Shown piece after piece: positions 1 to 9,423 of a DNA stretch of 64,000 bases (position 1 is the first letter of the stretch; each line of letters opens with the position of its first letter). The notes under the pieces were generated by a model that worked only from the letters and a program-made list of their open reading frames with translations, made no database searches and was not told the DNA's origin. Position numbers and translations under genes: made by a program. Origin of the DNA: Pyropia yezoensis (Eukaryota; Rhodophyta; Bangiophyceae; Bangiales; Bangiaceae); contig CM020618.1 of the NCBI GenBank assembly GCA_009829735.1, positions 19,143,346 through 19,207,345 on the forward strand, in the 5' to 3' direction.

Positions 1-542
1 GCCCTCCCCCCCCCTCCCCGACGAGCCGCCGCCGCCGTCACGCACGCGCGGACGACGGGGGACGCCGCCGCCCCCCGCGGCTCGTCGCCCCGTGCCGTCG
101 GCCGGGGCACCCCCCCTGCGGGGCCCCGCTAGCGGCCGCTGCTGCGGCCGGCGGCCGCCAGCCGCCGCGGTCGGCGCGGCGGCGGCTTGAGTACCTATGC
201 GTAGGTACTGTACATCCATAGCGCGCGCGCGGCCGTCGGCAGGCGGCCGCCGTCCCCGCCGCCCCACCGTTGCAACGGCCCTGGCCGCCACTCCACCCCT
301 TGTCCTTTTGTGCGCTGCCATCCGCTGCCCCTTCCCCCCTCCGCTCCCCCCTTTCCCCCCCCATCTCCACCACCCGCGGCGCCTATTTTTCCCCACCCCC
401 GCCCCCCCACTTGCCTCCCCGCCTGCCAGCCGCTCTCCCCCACCATGGGCTGGCCCCACCGTTCCCGCACGGCCGCCCCCCCCGCCCCCCCTCGCACCCC
501 ACCCCCCCCACCCGCCCCGCCCACCCCACCCACCGCCCGACG
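1..542. other. Upstream region of CHMP2-like gene
   Basis: GC-rich and C-rich sequence with no gene that I can support. Positions 190-209 hold an inverted repeat (AGTACCTA, loop TGCG, TAGGTACT) followed directly by another GTAC. The missing first exon of the CHMP2-like gene should lie here; an ATG at 445 starts MGWPHRSRT but is in another frame, so I cannot prove it. Confidence 0.4.
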
Positions 543-1216
543 GGCGTCCCCCCCCCCGCCGCGTCTACCCGGGCGCCCCTCCGCCAGTCGGCCGCCGCCG
601 CCCGCGCCGCGGCGCGGACCGCCGCGCGGGGCCGCTCGCGGCTGGCCGCCGAGGAGGCCACCCTCCTCGCCACCGCCCGGCGGGCGGCGGCGGCGGGGCA
701 GCCCGCCGCCGCCCGCGCCGCCGCCGCGGCGGTCGCCCGCAACCGCGCGGCGGCGGGGCGGCTGGACGCGGCCGCCGCCGCGGCGGGGGCGGTCGACGGT
801 GATGCGCGGGCGGCGGCGGCGGCGGGGGTGGCGGCGGGGGGGGTGGCGGCCGCCGCCGCCGCCGCCGCCGCGGCGGTGACGGCCGCGGGGGGGGGGGGGG
901 CGCCGCCGTGCGCGCGTCGGCAGCGGCGTACGGGCGGGAGGCGGGGCGGCTGGCGGCGGCGCGGGAGGCGCTGGGGGAGGGGCTGGACGACGCGCTGGAG
1001 GGGGGGGGGGAGGCGGCCGACGCGGCGGCAGACGAGGTGCTGGGGGGGGTGCTGGACGAGCTGGGCCTCGAGGCGGGCGGCCGCCTCGGCGCCGTCGCCG
1101 TGCCCGCCACGCGCGTCGGCTCCCCTGCCGCTGCAGGTGTCCCTGACGACGGGCGGGTGGGCCCCGGGGGGGTGGACGCGGAGGAGGCGCTCATCCGGCA
1201 GCTGGCGGGGCTGTAA
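543..1216 (+). CDS. ESCRT-III subunit, CHMP2/Vps2-like (frame broken at a poly-G run)
   Basis: CHMP2/Vps2 is an ESCRT-III subunit that polymerises on endosomal membranes and recruits the Vps4 ATPase. Two open pieces align in order with the family. The first, to about 886, reads APLRQSAAAARAAARTAARG then RSRLAAEEATLL and AAAAGQPAAARAAAAAVARNR, matching the basic helix 1-2 hairpin (LRQNQRALNRAMRELDRER ... AKQGQMDAVR). The second, from about 905, holds LGEGLDDAL and the diagnostic VLDELGL, then an Ala/Pro linker and a C-terminal helix EEALIRQLAGL that resembles a MIM1 motif. The two pieces differ in frame across a 14-base G run (887-900), so a homopolymer error or a tiny intron is likely. Alanine has replaced most helix residues. 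The first ten or so residues are not found; the given start is only where the matching frame begins. The stop is TAA at 1214. Confidence 0.6.
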
Positions 1217-2181
1217 TGGGGGGGGGGGGGGGGGGACGGCCGCCGCCGCCGCCGCTGCCGCCGCCGCTGCCGCCGCCGCCCGGCGCCGCCGGTTCCGCCA
1301 GGTGCTGCCCGGTGCCGCCGGTGCCAGCCACGCACGGCCGCCGCGGCCACGACGGTCGTCCCTCGCCACCGCCGTCGGTGCTGGCCCGCCGCCTCTCCCC
1401 TGGCCCCACCGCTGCCGCCGTGGGGAACGCAACGTTTCTAGGGTGGTCGACTGACGTCGACGGCGGCGGGAACGGCGGCGGCGGCGGCGGCGGTGGCGGT
1501 GGTGGTGACGGTGGGCGGTAGCGGTAGGGGCGGTAGGCAGCCGGCACGGTGGGACGGCGCGCCGTGTCGGTCGAGGCGGCCGCCGCCCAGTCGCCCGCCC
1601 GTCGGCGGCGGCAGCGCGTGCCCCACCGCCTTCCGGGCGCCTGCGGCGATGGGCTGCCGATGGCGTGGGGCGGGATACATACGAGAGAGAGATAGATAGA
1701 CCGGGGTGTGAGGGGGGGGGGGGAGGAGGGGGAAGGGGGGGGCGCACGTCCTCTGTCGGCCGAGGCGGGCGGCTCCGCGCTCCTCCGTGGCGTCGCTGCC
1801 GCAGCCGCTGCCGCTGGGGGGGCGTCTGGTGAGGCGGCGGGGGTGGAGGGCCACAGACCGACAAGAAACACACTGTGTCATACCGGAGGGGGGCAGTGCC
1901 CCTCCGCCCCTCCCCCCCTCCACGACCCCGGCGCACCGTGCCACGCGGCGCCGCGGCCGCCGTGCCCCGCTGCAGCAGCGGCGGACCAAGCGCTGCCCCC
2001 CCCAACCGCGCAGCCCGTAGCCGAGCACACCGCCACCCCCTCCCCCTCCGTCCTCGATTGGCATCACTGGTGCTTTGCTCGGGACCACCACCATCCCCCC
2101 CCCGCCCATCCCCCATCCCCCATCCAGCGCGATCCCCGCCGCACCCCCCCCACCCCCCCCTCCCCCCCCCTCCCTCCCCGC
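1217..2181. other. Intergenic, convergent 3' ends
   Basis: Space between the CHMP2-like stop and the ferredoxin stop on the other strand. It is GC-rich with short G and C runs and a GAGA/GATA simple stretch near 1681-1700. No conserved coding pattern seen in any frame. Confidence 0.4.
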
Positions 2182-3298
2182 TCACCAGCCAGGCAGCCCG
2201 TCGCCAAGCACATCAAACGTCACTGCGCGCCGGTCGCGGGGCACCCGCGTCACGCACGCGCGCACCCAGTGGGCGGCCCGCCCCGGCGGCGCGTCGGCCG
2301 GCGGCACCAGCTGCACCTCACACGTCGCGCACTCGCCGACGCGGCACGAGTAGACAATTTCCACCCCCGCTGTGACCGGTGGGGGGCAAGGGCGCACGCG
2401 CGGGAAGACGCGGGGGGGGTGGGGGGGGGGGGGGGGAGGGGGGCACGGCGGGAAGAACAATGGGCGGGGGGGCGGAAAAAGGTAGGGCGTGGCGGTCCCG
2501 CAGCCAGGACGGTGCGGGCAGGAGGGGGCGGGAATGTAAATACGCCAGAGGGGGTTCATGGGCGTAGGCGCGTTGGATGGGGGGTGCAGAGTGGTGGAAA
2601 AAGCCGCAGCGTGAGGGGGGGGGACGGGGCGGTGCAGCAGCGTCGACAAGAAGCGCATCCAAGCAGGCGGCGGCGACACCGAGCGGCGGGGTAAGTGGTC
2701 TGGGTGCAGTGTCGGCCACGACCCCCCCCCCCCCCTGTCCCCTTCCCGTCGACACCGACGGAGTGCTCGCGGCCAGGCGGGTGCGGCGGCTGCCGCCAAT
2801 GGCTCGCCTCCCCCCCCCCCTTACCGCCCCCCCCACCCGCCCCGCCCACACGACGACGACGGCGGGGCGCCCCCCCGCCCCCCCCAGCAGCGGCCGCGTC
2901 CCCCCCCCTCCTTCCCCCGCACCGTTGCTGCCCCCGTCCGCATGCAAGGCCTCCCTCACCCCCCCCCCCTCCCCCCCCCCCCCCTTGTCCTCTCGTTGGG
3001 TGGCGCGCACGCACCTCGCTCCGCAACGGCCGATAGCGCCTCCCCCGGCGCCGCGTCGACGGTCACCCCGTCGGGGAGAAAGGTCACCCGCACCGGCGGG
3101 GCGGCGGGCGGCGCGTCCCCGCCCGCCGTCACCCCCGCCGCCGTCGCCGCCGGCGCTGCCCCCGTGTCCGTCCCCGTCACCGACGCGGGCGGCGCCCCGG
3201 TCGCCGCCCCCGCCGGCGGCACCGCCGCCGCCGCCGCCGCCCCCGCCAATGACGCAGCCGCCCCGGCCAATGGAGCTGCTGCAGGCGTCCTCTCTGGT

Positions 3299-3334
<36 letters not shown>

Positions 3335-3554
3335 GCCGCCGCCGACGGCGTCCCCGCCGACGGCGTCCCCGCCGACGGCGTCCCCGCCGACGACGCGGCG
3401 GCGGCGGCACCCCACCCGCACCGCCGCGGCGGCGGCACCCCCCCCCCCCCCCCCCCGCCAGCGCCCCCGCCAGCCGCGGTCGCCGCAGCGCCCGTGCCGC
3501 CGCAACGGCGGCCGCAGCGGCGGACCGCACGGCGGGCGCGGCGGCGGGCGCCAT
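2182..3554 (-). CDS. 2Fe-2S plant-type ferredoxin-like protein, two exons
   Basis: A small electron carrier of the plant/cyanobacterial [2Fe-2S] ferredoxin fold. Exon 1 ends VTFLPDGVTVDAAPGEALSA then VAER and exon 2 (2369-2182) starts AGVEIVYSCRVGECATCEV. Joined they give the canonical cluster loop CxxxxCxxC, and the fourth cysteine follows in VRACVTRVP. The intron is 3014-2370, starts GTGCGT, ends CAG and splits one codon. The best start is the ATG at 3554: MAPAAAPAVRSAAAAAVAAA, rich in Ala, Arg and hydroxyl-free small residues like a transit peptide, so plastid targeting is inferred. The reading frame from that ATG meets the exon 1 frame only if a 19-base C run (3438-3456) is one base off. 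A 15-bp unit encoding TPSAG is repeated at about 3350-3395. The 5' end faces the CblD gene, with a transposon between them. Confidence 0.7.
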
Positions 3555-3606
3555 GGCCGCCCGCCCCGGGGGGGGGGGGGGGGCGCAAACGCACCGCCCC
3601 GGCGGC

Positions 3607-3658
<52 letters not shown>

Positions 3659-3923
3659 TGGTGGCGTTGGCGTGCGGGGGGGGTGGGGGGGGGCGGCCAT
3701 GGGAAAAGGGGCTTGGGAGGGGGGGGGGAGTGTGCGGGAGAGGGGGGGGGGGTGGGTGGGTGGGCAAAGGAAGGGGGCGGGTGAGGGGAGGCGGCGGGCG
3801 GGCGGGGGTGGGATGACTGGGAATGGAAAACCGGCGGTTGGCGGGGATCCTCCACGATGTGGGGCGACGAGGCCGGGTGGCGAGATCCCGTCCGCGATGG
3901 CGCTCCCTGCCGTGACCGCCTGC

Positions 3924-3927
3924 CCCT
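3924..3927. repeat. Left target-site duplication CCCT
   Basis: CCCT immediately outside the left terminal repeat; the same four bases follow the right repeat at 7712-7715. Four bases could match by chance, but the position is exact. Confidence 0.55.
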
Positions 3928-3941
3928 CACACCCAGTTAAG
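3928..3941 (+). repeat. Left terminal inverted repeat
   Basis: CACACCCAGTTAAG, the exact reverse complement of 7698-7711. Subterminal sequences (GGCGGTCTTA on the left, GACCCCATC on the right) do not extend the match. Confidence 0.75.
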
Positions 3942-4428
3942 GGCGGTCTTACCATATATGCTCATTACAGTGCCACGTATGGAGGTTTGCCGATTTTTTC
4001 GGAAACATATGGGGTCTGTGCGCGGTCGTCGTCGTGATGGTGACCGAGCTGACCCACACCACGCCAGCGTCTGCTCACGCCCTGCACGCTTCCCTCACCC
4101 ATGCCATCGAACCGGCACGCCCCGACAAGCGTCCCAACCAACATCCATTGCCCCCCCGTGCCCCGCGCAGGTGCGAGAACGCCCGTAACGCCATGACGGA
4201 TGACTTCCAAGATCCACCCGACCTGTACGTCTCTCTCAGACCCATTAACGGACCGAAGCGTCGTGATTTTTCGAGAACTGCCTGTTTGAGCGGGAGCGCG
4301 ATGGTTTTCTGACCCTCCCTGTCCCCTTGGAAGCCCAAGAAGCCTTACTCATTTTTTTGTTACCGCGCTATGTTCCTCTGTGCTCATCGCGGACTGTGAT
4401 TGATTGGTTTAGGTCTCAAGCCTCTCTC

Positions 4429-7098
4429 ATGATTGATAAAGCATTCACAGGTACACCCCTGGCTTTTGTCTGCTCGCTGTGCGCGTCTCCATTCGTGCGG
4501 GACAGTCAGGCCGGCCGCCTATGGCGGCAGGCGGTCACATCGGGGGTCAACACAGAGGGAGCGGCTGTTGCGCTGGTGGCCGCCGCGCCATTGCGCAGGT
4601 GTACCGTGTCAGGGCCGGCTGACCGTCGCGGGCCTCCCACAGGCACGTGCTCAGTCTGCTATCAGCGCGCCCGCAAGAAGGCGGCCAACCGTGCACAGGA
4701 CAGGTCTCGCGGTCGGCGCCAGGTGCTGGAGACCATCCGCCTGCCGGGCTTCCACGTGGCGGCACCTCACCTGGAGACAGTGCGGGTGGTGGGTGTAAAC
4801 GTGGCTCCACTGCCCTGGCGTGTCCCCGCTCACCTTGCCAGGCGAGCGAGTGGGACGAGCAGAGCCTCCGCCTCGGGCGAGGAGGCCCGCCGTGCTGGTC
4901 CAATTGGCGGGGGCGACCAAGGGGTACCCGTCCCATTGCAGGGGAATGGGGAGGTGACGGCCGCACAGGTCAACCATTACCTGGCTGCCACTCGGCCGGG
5001 GACCATTGAGATGACCTTTGGTAACGGCGCGAAGCGGATTTACTCTTGGGACCTCATTCCCCGCAAGACGGAGGTGGGCCCACGCCAAAAACGGCGGAGG
5101 ACTGCTTGGGCTGCCGCAGCGATGCGCAGGGTACTGGGGACTGAGCCTGGCTTCCTCATTGCGGCTGTGGAAGATTTATGTCGGCGGGCCCGCCACAGTG
5201 GTGGTGTGGTGGTGGCCCCCTCTGCGGCGGCCCTGGCGCCCCCCTCGGTGCGGCTGCAAACGCAATTCATCCTGGACAACAACATTAGCAAGACGCTATG
5301 GCAGCGTGTTCGCCTTTTTATGGGTGGACCCACCAGTGGCCTGGCCAGCCGGGAGGCACTGCGACACGACCTCGGCGAGGCCCAATCGGAGGAGCGGAAC
5401 AAGGTGATGTCTGACGCGGCGGGGGCCTTCCTCGTGACGCCGCGGGCCGCTGTGCAAGGGCTGATTGGCGACCTGCACTCAAGCGGCGAATTCCTCGAGC
5501 TGGCGACACGAGGACGGGACGGCACGGAGATTGAAGCTGTGTCCGCATTTGAGGGACAAGACAGCCCAGGGGCCGTGCCAGACCCCAAGGTGCGGGACGT
5601 GCAGCTGTGCTTTGGGCTCGACAAGGGAGGTCAAATAAGCTCATGTAAAGCCATCCTCTCTATCCTTAACCAAGAGCACCCATGCAGCCGAGGGAATACC
5701 ATTCTCTATGGCGTTTTCCCATGCAAGAAGGATGACCACGACGCCCTATCAAGAATGGCTGCTGTGTACGTCCCAGATATCGATGCTCTACGTACGGGCG
5801 GAGTGGAGGTGTCTGGAGAACGCCGCGCCGTGCGGCTCATCCTATTGGGTGACTACTGCTTCATCACGCTTTGGTGTGGCCATATGGGCGCCAGCAGCCG
5901 CATGCCGTGTGTGTACTGCACAGCAATGCGATGCCGCACAGCGCGCAACGGCTCATTGGTGGACCAGTATGGGGACATGCAAGCGGGGAGCAAGGCACGT
6001 GGCACCCTGCGCACACGTCAACATATGGAGGAAATGGCAGCGGCATATCAAGACGGCGGCAACGCAAGTCGCGGGACTCCGCTGTCATTAAAGGAGCACC
6101 TGTCCATTGAGCGGCGCCCCCTGCTCATCCTCGACCCAAGCCATATATCTCCAATGCCTTTGCATTTGGTTTTGGGTATCACTGTATGGCTCCTCCGTCT
6201 GGGGATTGAGGCTGTATACTTTTACAACGGGCTGGCGTGCGCGCGCATGTACGCTGAGAACCTGGCGCGAGTGCTGCGGCACGGGGTCGGGGTCAAACCT
6301 AAGCCTTACTTCGGGGGGGCCTTCGAGGGCCGACAATGCCAGCGCATTGGGCGCCGGCTTTCCATGGTGTGCTCGCTATTGGACGGCAGCGTGCCCGAGT
6401 GGGTAAGCACGGCGTATGCGAGCGCCTGTGCGACGTGGCGGGAGCTGCTGCCAGTGCTGACCGCGGTCGCTTCCATACCCAAGGACGACGTGGCACTTTT
6501 CAGACGTAACGCTGCCCAGCTGGTGGACGGTCTTAAACAACACTTTGAGTGGTCGTCTGTCACGCCCAAGCTGCACGTGCTGGCGTGCCACGCCCCAGAC
6601 TTCCTCGCGCTGTTTGGCAGCCTGGGCCGATACAGTGAGCAAGGACTCGAGGCATGGCACGGGCATTTTAACCAGAATGCAAACCAGTATGCGGCTGACA
6701 GCTTCCTGGAGAGCTGCCTGGCCTACGTGCGGCGCGTCGCTGTGAGCCGTGCGCCAGGCAACGGGGCGTACAACCGCGGAGTGCGGCGGGCCTCAGCGCC
6801 GGACGGCGCCCGGGTCGCGAAGAATCTGGCTGACAAGCGGACCGCTGTGGGGCGGGCAGCCGCTGGAGGGCCCCGCCTGGACTCCGCCTCCTGTGCTCAG
6901 AAGCAAGCAGATGAGGCTGCCAAGTGGGCGGCCGACAATCTGGCCTTAGCAGTTCGGAAGATCGATTCGTACCGCCGGCGTGTGGGCGGGACACAGCTAG
7001 AGGCTGGGACGGCAGACTGCCCTGCCGATGGCGAGGACCACTATGAGGAGCTGTTGGAAGCCGAAACGGCGTGCCTGTTGAGTTTAGGAGAGGAGTAA
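4429..7098 (+). CDS. Transposase-like protein of the TIR element
   Basis: An 889-residue protein from the first ATG. Open frame runs upstream to about 4264 (FFENCLFERERDGF...), and a separate frame starting at ATG 4192 (MTDDFQDPPDLY) may be the true N-terminal exon, so the start is unresolved. The N-terminal part has paired cysteines (CSLCASPF about 16-23; CTVSG and CSVCYQRARKK near 60-90) that could form a zinc-binding, DNA-recognition domain. The core has GDYCFITLWCGHMG with Asp475 and MPCVYC, then PLHLVLGITVWLL, and a C-terminal EQGLEAWHGHFN with Glu737 and His744. These match the order of conserved blocks in animal 'GEQG...H..FN' transposon proteins; Asp475 and Glu737 are candidates for part of a DDE centre. 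Codon use is less extreme in GC than the neighbouring host genes, fitting a mobile origin. Confidence 0.65.
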   Translation: MIDKAFTGTPLAFVCSLCASPFVRDSQAGRLWRQAVTSGVNTEGAAVALVAAAPLRRCTVSGPADRRGPPTGTCSVCYQRARKKAANRAQDRSRGRRQVLETIRLPGFHVAAPHLETVRVVGVNVAPLPWRVPAHLARRASGTSRASASGEEARRAGPIGGGDQGVPVPLQGNGEVTAAQVNHYLAATRPGTIEMTFGNGAKRIYSWDLIPRKTEVGPRQKRRRTAWAAAAMRRVLGTEPGFLIAAVEDLCRRARHSGGVVVAPSAAALAPPSVRLQTQFILDNNISKTLWQRVRLFMGGPTSGLASREALRHDLGEAQSEERNKVMSDAAGAFLVTPRAAVQGLIGDLHSSGEFLELATRGRDGTEIEAVSAFEGQDSPGAVPDPKVRDVQLCFGLDKGGQISSCKAILSILNQEHPCSRGNTILYGVFPCKKDDHDALSRMAAVYVPDIDALRTGGVEVSGERRAVRLILLGDYCFITLWCGHMGASSRMPCVYCTAMRCRTARNGSLVDQYGDMQAGSKARGTLRTRQHMEEMAAAYQDGGNASRGTPLSLKEHLSIERRPLLILDPSHISPMPLHLVLGITVWLLRLGIEAVYFYNGLACARMYAENLARVLRHGVGVKPKPYFGGAFEGRQCQRIGRRLSMVCSLLDGSVPEWVSTAYASACATWRELLPVLTAVASIPKDDVALFRRNAAQLVDGLKQHFEWSSVTPKLHVLACHAPDFLALFGSLGRYSEQGLEAWHGHFNQNANQYAADSFLESCLAYVRRVAVSRAPGNGAYNRGVRRASAPDGARVAKNLADKRTAVGRAAAGGPRLDSASCAQKQADEAAKWAADNLALAVRKIDSYRRRVGGTQLEAGTADCPADGEDHYEELLEAETACLLSLGEE

Positions 7099-7170
7099 AG
7101 AAATCCGCGCGTGTTTTATTGAGACGCTGGCCGTTCCCTCGACTCGGTGCATCGCTCGACGACTCGGAGC

Positions 7171-7191
7171 GCCGGCGCGCGGCGCGCCGGC
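7171..7191. repeat. GC-rich hairpin inside the transposon 3' region
   Basis: Arms GCCGGCGCGC and GCGCGCCGGC with a single central G. It lies 73 bases after the transposase stop and could act as a transcript end or as a subterminal structure. Confidence 0.5.
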
Positions 7192-7697
7192 AAGCGGCCC
7201 TCGCGCCATTGGGTCACATGTCCGTCCCGCCTGTCTGCGATGGGCAGTCACCCGTGCGCATGGCGGGTCCCAAGGACACGGGGCGATGACTCGCTTGGCA
7301 GGCTGTGGGTAAGCAAGCCTGGTCGGCGTGGCCCGCTCGTATTCTGTCGGTTGTCTTGGTGTGGTTCCGTGTCCTGTCCTGTGTGGCGGCCAAGTCATCC
7401 ATTCTCAGCAACTGCCGACGTGCGCTCGGTCGAGACATTTGGAGAATTCTCACGATCGGTGTTGAGGAAGCCACGGTTTGGCTTCATGAATGGACTGCTG
7501 GGGGCCCCCTCAGGCACCACCCGCGAGGATGCAGCCAGCCACGTTGCCGGGTTCAGAGGATCTTCGGAATGCTCAGTCGTGATAGCTGACGCCCCTCCCA
7601 GTCACCAATCACCTGGCTCAGAACTTTCAGAGCTTCCGTGGCCGCCAATCGAGCAGCGCGCATCCTGCGGAAACCCGTATGTCCGCTCAGATGGGGT

Positions 7698-7711
7698 CTT
7701 AACTGGGTGTG
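7698..7711 (-). repeat. Right terminal inverted repeat
   Basis: CTTAACTGGGTGTG, exact reverse complement of 3928-3941, followed by CCCT (7712-7715), the same four bases that precede the left end. Confidence 0.75.
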
Positions 7712-8121
7712 CCCTCTTGCCTACTTTTCTCTGTCGCCCCGGGGCCCCTCGCCCACCCCCCCGTGCCTGCCCTCCTTTGCCCTCCGTGGCCGCTCGCACC
7801 TTCCCAACGCCTCGTGCAGCAGCAGCGGTCCCCCCCCCCCCCTTCCTCTTGCCCCTCCCCCCGCCGGAACCGCCTGTACCCCCGTTTTCGCGATCAACAC
7901 CGCCGTCAACCCCCCCCCCCCCCTCCCTCCCCCCCCGCGTTTACTCTTTGTGGGCCCTCCCCCCGCGGGCGCGACCGGCCGGGAGAAGGGAAGGGCCACC
8001 TTGGGGGGGGGGGAGGGGGGGTGGGGCGGACGGACGGGGGGGGGGGCTGGGAGCGCGGGGGGGCGGCTCCCTTGCGGGAGGCGCCGCGGAGGGCAGCGGC
8101 GGGGGCGCCCGCCCCGACGCC
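7712..8121. other. CblD upstream region
   Basis: C-rich then G-rich sequence between the transposon end and the CblD start. The frame upstream of the start is open, so a longer N-terminus is possible, but nothing in it looks conserved. No clear TATA box. Confidence 0.35.
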
Positions 8122-8922
8122 ATGGCCGGCCGCACGCACATCCCGCCAACGCTGTCGGTGACGTACGGCACGCCGCCGCTGGAGTACTCGGTGCACACGC
8201 CGCCGCGGTCCATGGCGCGGGAGCTGGCGGCGGTCTTTGTCAACACCCCGGCGGCGGTTGCGGCGGCCGCCGCCACCGTTGCGGGTGCGGGGGGAGGGGG
8301 GGCGGGGGGGGGGGGAAGCGGCGGCGCCGGTGCCGGCGGGGGGGGTGGGGACGCCGAGGCAACGACGGCGACGACGGCGGCGGCGGCGGCGGCGACGGCG
8401 GCGGCGGCGGCGGCGGCGTCGACGCTGCTGGTCATCCCCGTCTTGCAGCGGTCGCGCATGCCGCTGGTGGCGTGGGGCGCCGCCGAGGCGGCGGAAAAGG
8501 ACGCGCTGCTCGAGCGCTTCCTCCGCTGGGCCACGGCTGTGCGGGCGGGCATTGCCGCGGCGGGGGCCGCCGCCGCCGCCGGTGGCGGTGGCGGTGGGGG
8601 CGGCGGCGGGGGGGACGGCGGGGGGGCCGGCGGGGGGGACGGCGGGGGCGGCGGCGGCGGCGGCGGCTGGTGGGCCGACGCGACCGACCCGGCGAGCGGC
8701 CAGCCGCACTGGGGCACCCCGGGGGCGGCCGTCTTTTCCGAGCCCGACGCGGTGGAGCGGCTGCTCCGGTACGGGGCGGAGGAGGCGGGCGGCTGCCGGA
8801 TCGTGCGGCACCCGGCCTGGGGCGCCGCCGTCTACCTGTCGAGCTTCTTCACAAACGCCCCGCTGCCGGTCGTTGCGGCGGTGCTTGCAAGGGTCAATGG
8901 GCTGGACGAGGGGGGGGGGTAG
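8122..8922 (+). CDS. MMADHC: Cobalamin trafficking protein CblD (MMADHC-like)
   Basis: CblD channels intracellular vitamin B12 from CblC towards methionine synthase and methylmalonyl-CoA mutase. The 266-residue product keeps the C-terminal CblD domain in order: STLLVIPVLQRSRMPLVAW, then EKDALLERFLRWA, WWADATDPASGQPHWG (human WADFIDPSSGRAFFG), AVFSEPDAVERLLRYG (TLFETDERYRHLG), CRIVRHPAWGAAVY and SSFFTNAPLPV (GSIFTNATPDS). Two Gly/Ala-rich insertions (about residues 50-95 and 155-185) are encoded by GGC/GCG repeats and are not in the animal protein. The ATG at 8122 sits in a good context (GCCATGG) and was chosen over upstream in-frame starts, which read as proline-rich filler. The stop is TAG at 8920. 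Bangiales are B12 users, so the role is coherent. Confidence 0.88.
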   Translation: MAGRTHIPPTLSVTYGTPPLEYSVHTPPRSMARELAAVFVNTPAAVAAAAATVAGAGGGGAGGGGSGGAGAGGGGGDAEATTATTAAAAAATAAAAAAASTLLVIPVLQRSRMPLVAWGAAEAAEKDALLERFLRWATAVRAGIAAAGAAAAAGGGGGGGGGGGDGGGAGGGDGGGGGGGGGWWADATDPASGQPHWGTPGAAVFSEPDAVERLLRYGAEEAGGCRIVRHPAWGAAVYLSSFFTNAPLPVVAAVLARVNGLDEGGG

Positions 8923-9423
8923 GGCGTCACGCGGCGCCCACGGCGGGCGGGAGGCGTGCGGCACTGGAGTCGGAGGGGGAGGGGGAGGGGAGGGGGGGGG
9001 GGGGGGGGGGTAGGCGCCCCGACACGCGGGTGCCGACCAACGGCGGGCGGTCGCGACGGCAGCCGGCCGCGCCGGGCAGAGGCCCGCCCTCACAGGAGCC
9101 TCCTCATCATTAGGGCCAGACGCGGGCGCCACGACAAAGAAAAAAAAGAATACAAGGGTCGTCCTCTGCACGACCCCACCCCACTCTTCCCCCTCCTCCC
9201 AACCACTAACCCCCCCTCCCGTCCTCAACCCGACAACCGTACCCTGCCTGCGCGTCGATTGAGGCGGATCCTTGCCCGGGGACATCCCGCTTCCGGCGAG
9301 GTGGGCGAGTGTGGGTGCTCCCCCCCCCACCCCCCCAGGTCGCTGCTTCAGCCGACGCCACAGGGTACCCGCCGCGGCGCATCCCAGCGCGCCCTCCGCC
9401 GCCTCCTCACCATCCTCTGACGT
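8923..9423. other. Intergenic, convergent 3' ends of CblD and PLD
   Basis: G-rich at the CblD side, then a run of A (about 9138-9150) and C-rich sequence near the PLD stop. No gene seen. Confidence 0.4.

Larger units (their letters stand above)
3928..7711 (+). mobile_element. DNA transposon with 14-bp TIRs and one long transposase ORF
   Basis: The element is bounded by perfect inverted copies of CACACCCAGTTAAG (3928-3941 and 7698-7711) and flanked by CCCT on both sides. It is 3,784 bp long and carries one 890-codon ORF on the + strand. The encoded protein matches, by motif memory, a family of uncharacterised transposon proteins common in cnidarians and sponges (GDY...GxxGxxxxPCxxC and GEQGxExxHxxFN). 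Perfect TIRs and a full ORF suggest recent insertion. A 4-bp duplication does not fit CACTA (3 bp), hAT (8 bp) or KDZ (8 bp), so superfamily assignment is open. It separates the divergent start codons of the ferredoxin (3554) and CblD (8122) genes; without it that promoter space would be only about 780 bp. Confidence 0.75.

Noticed and set aside
270-3955. Several very long open frames rich in Pro, Arg, Gly and Ala on both strands
   Set aside because: At this GC content stops are rare, so long frames arise by chance; only pieces matching conserved families were kept.
3928-7711. Calling the TIR element a CACTA transposon because its ends begin CAC
   Set aside because: The ends read CACACCC, not CACTA/CACTG, and the flanking duplication is 4 bp, not 3 bp.
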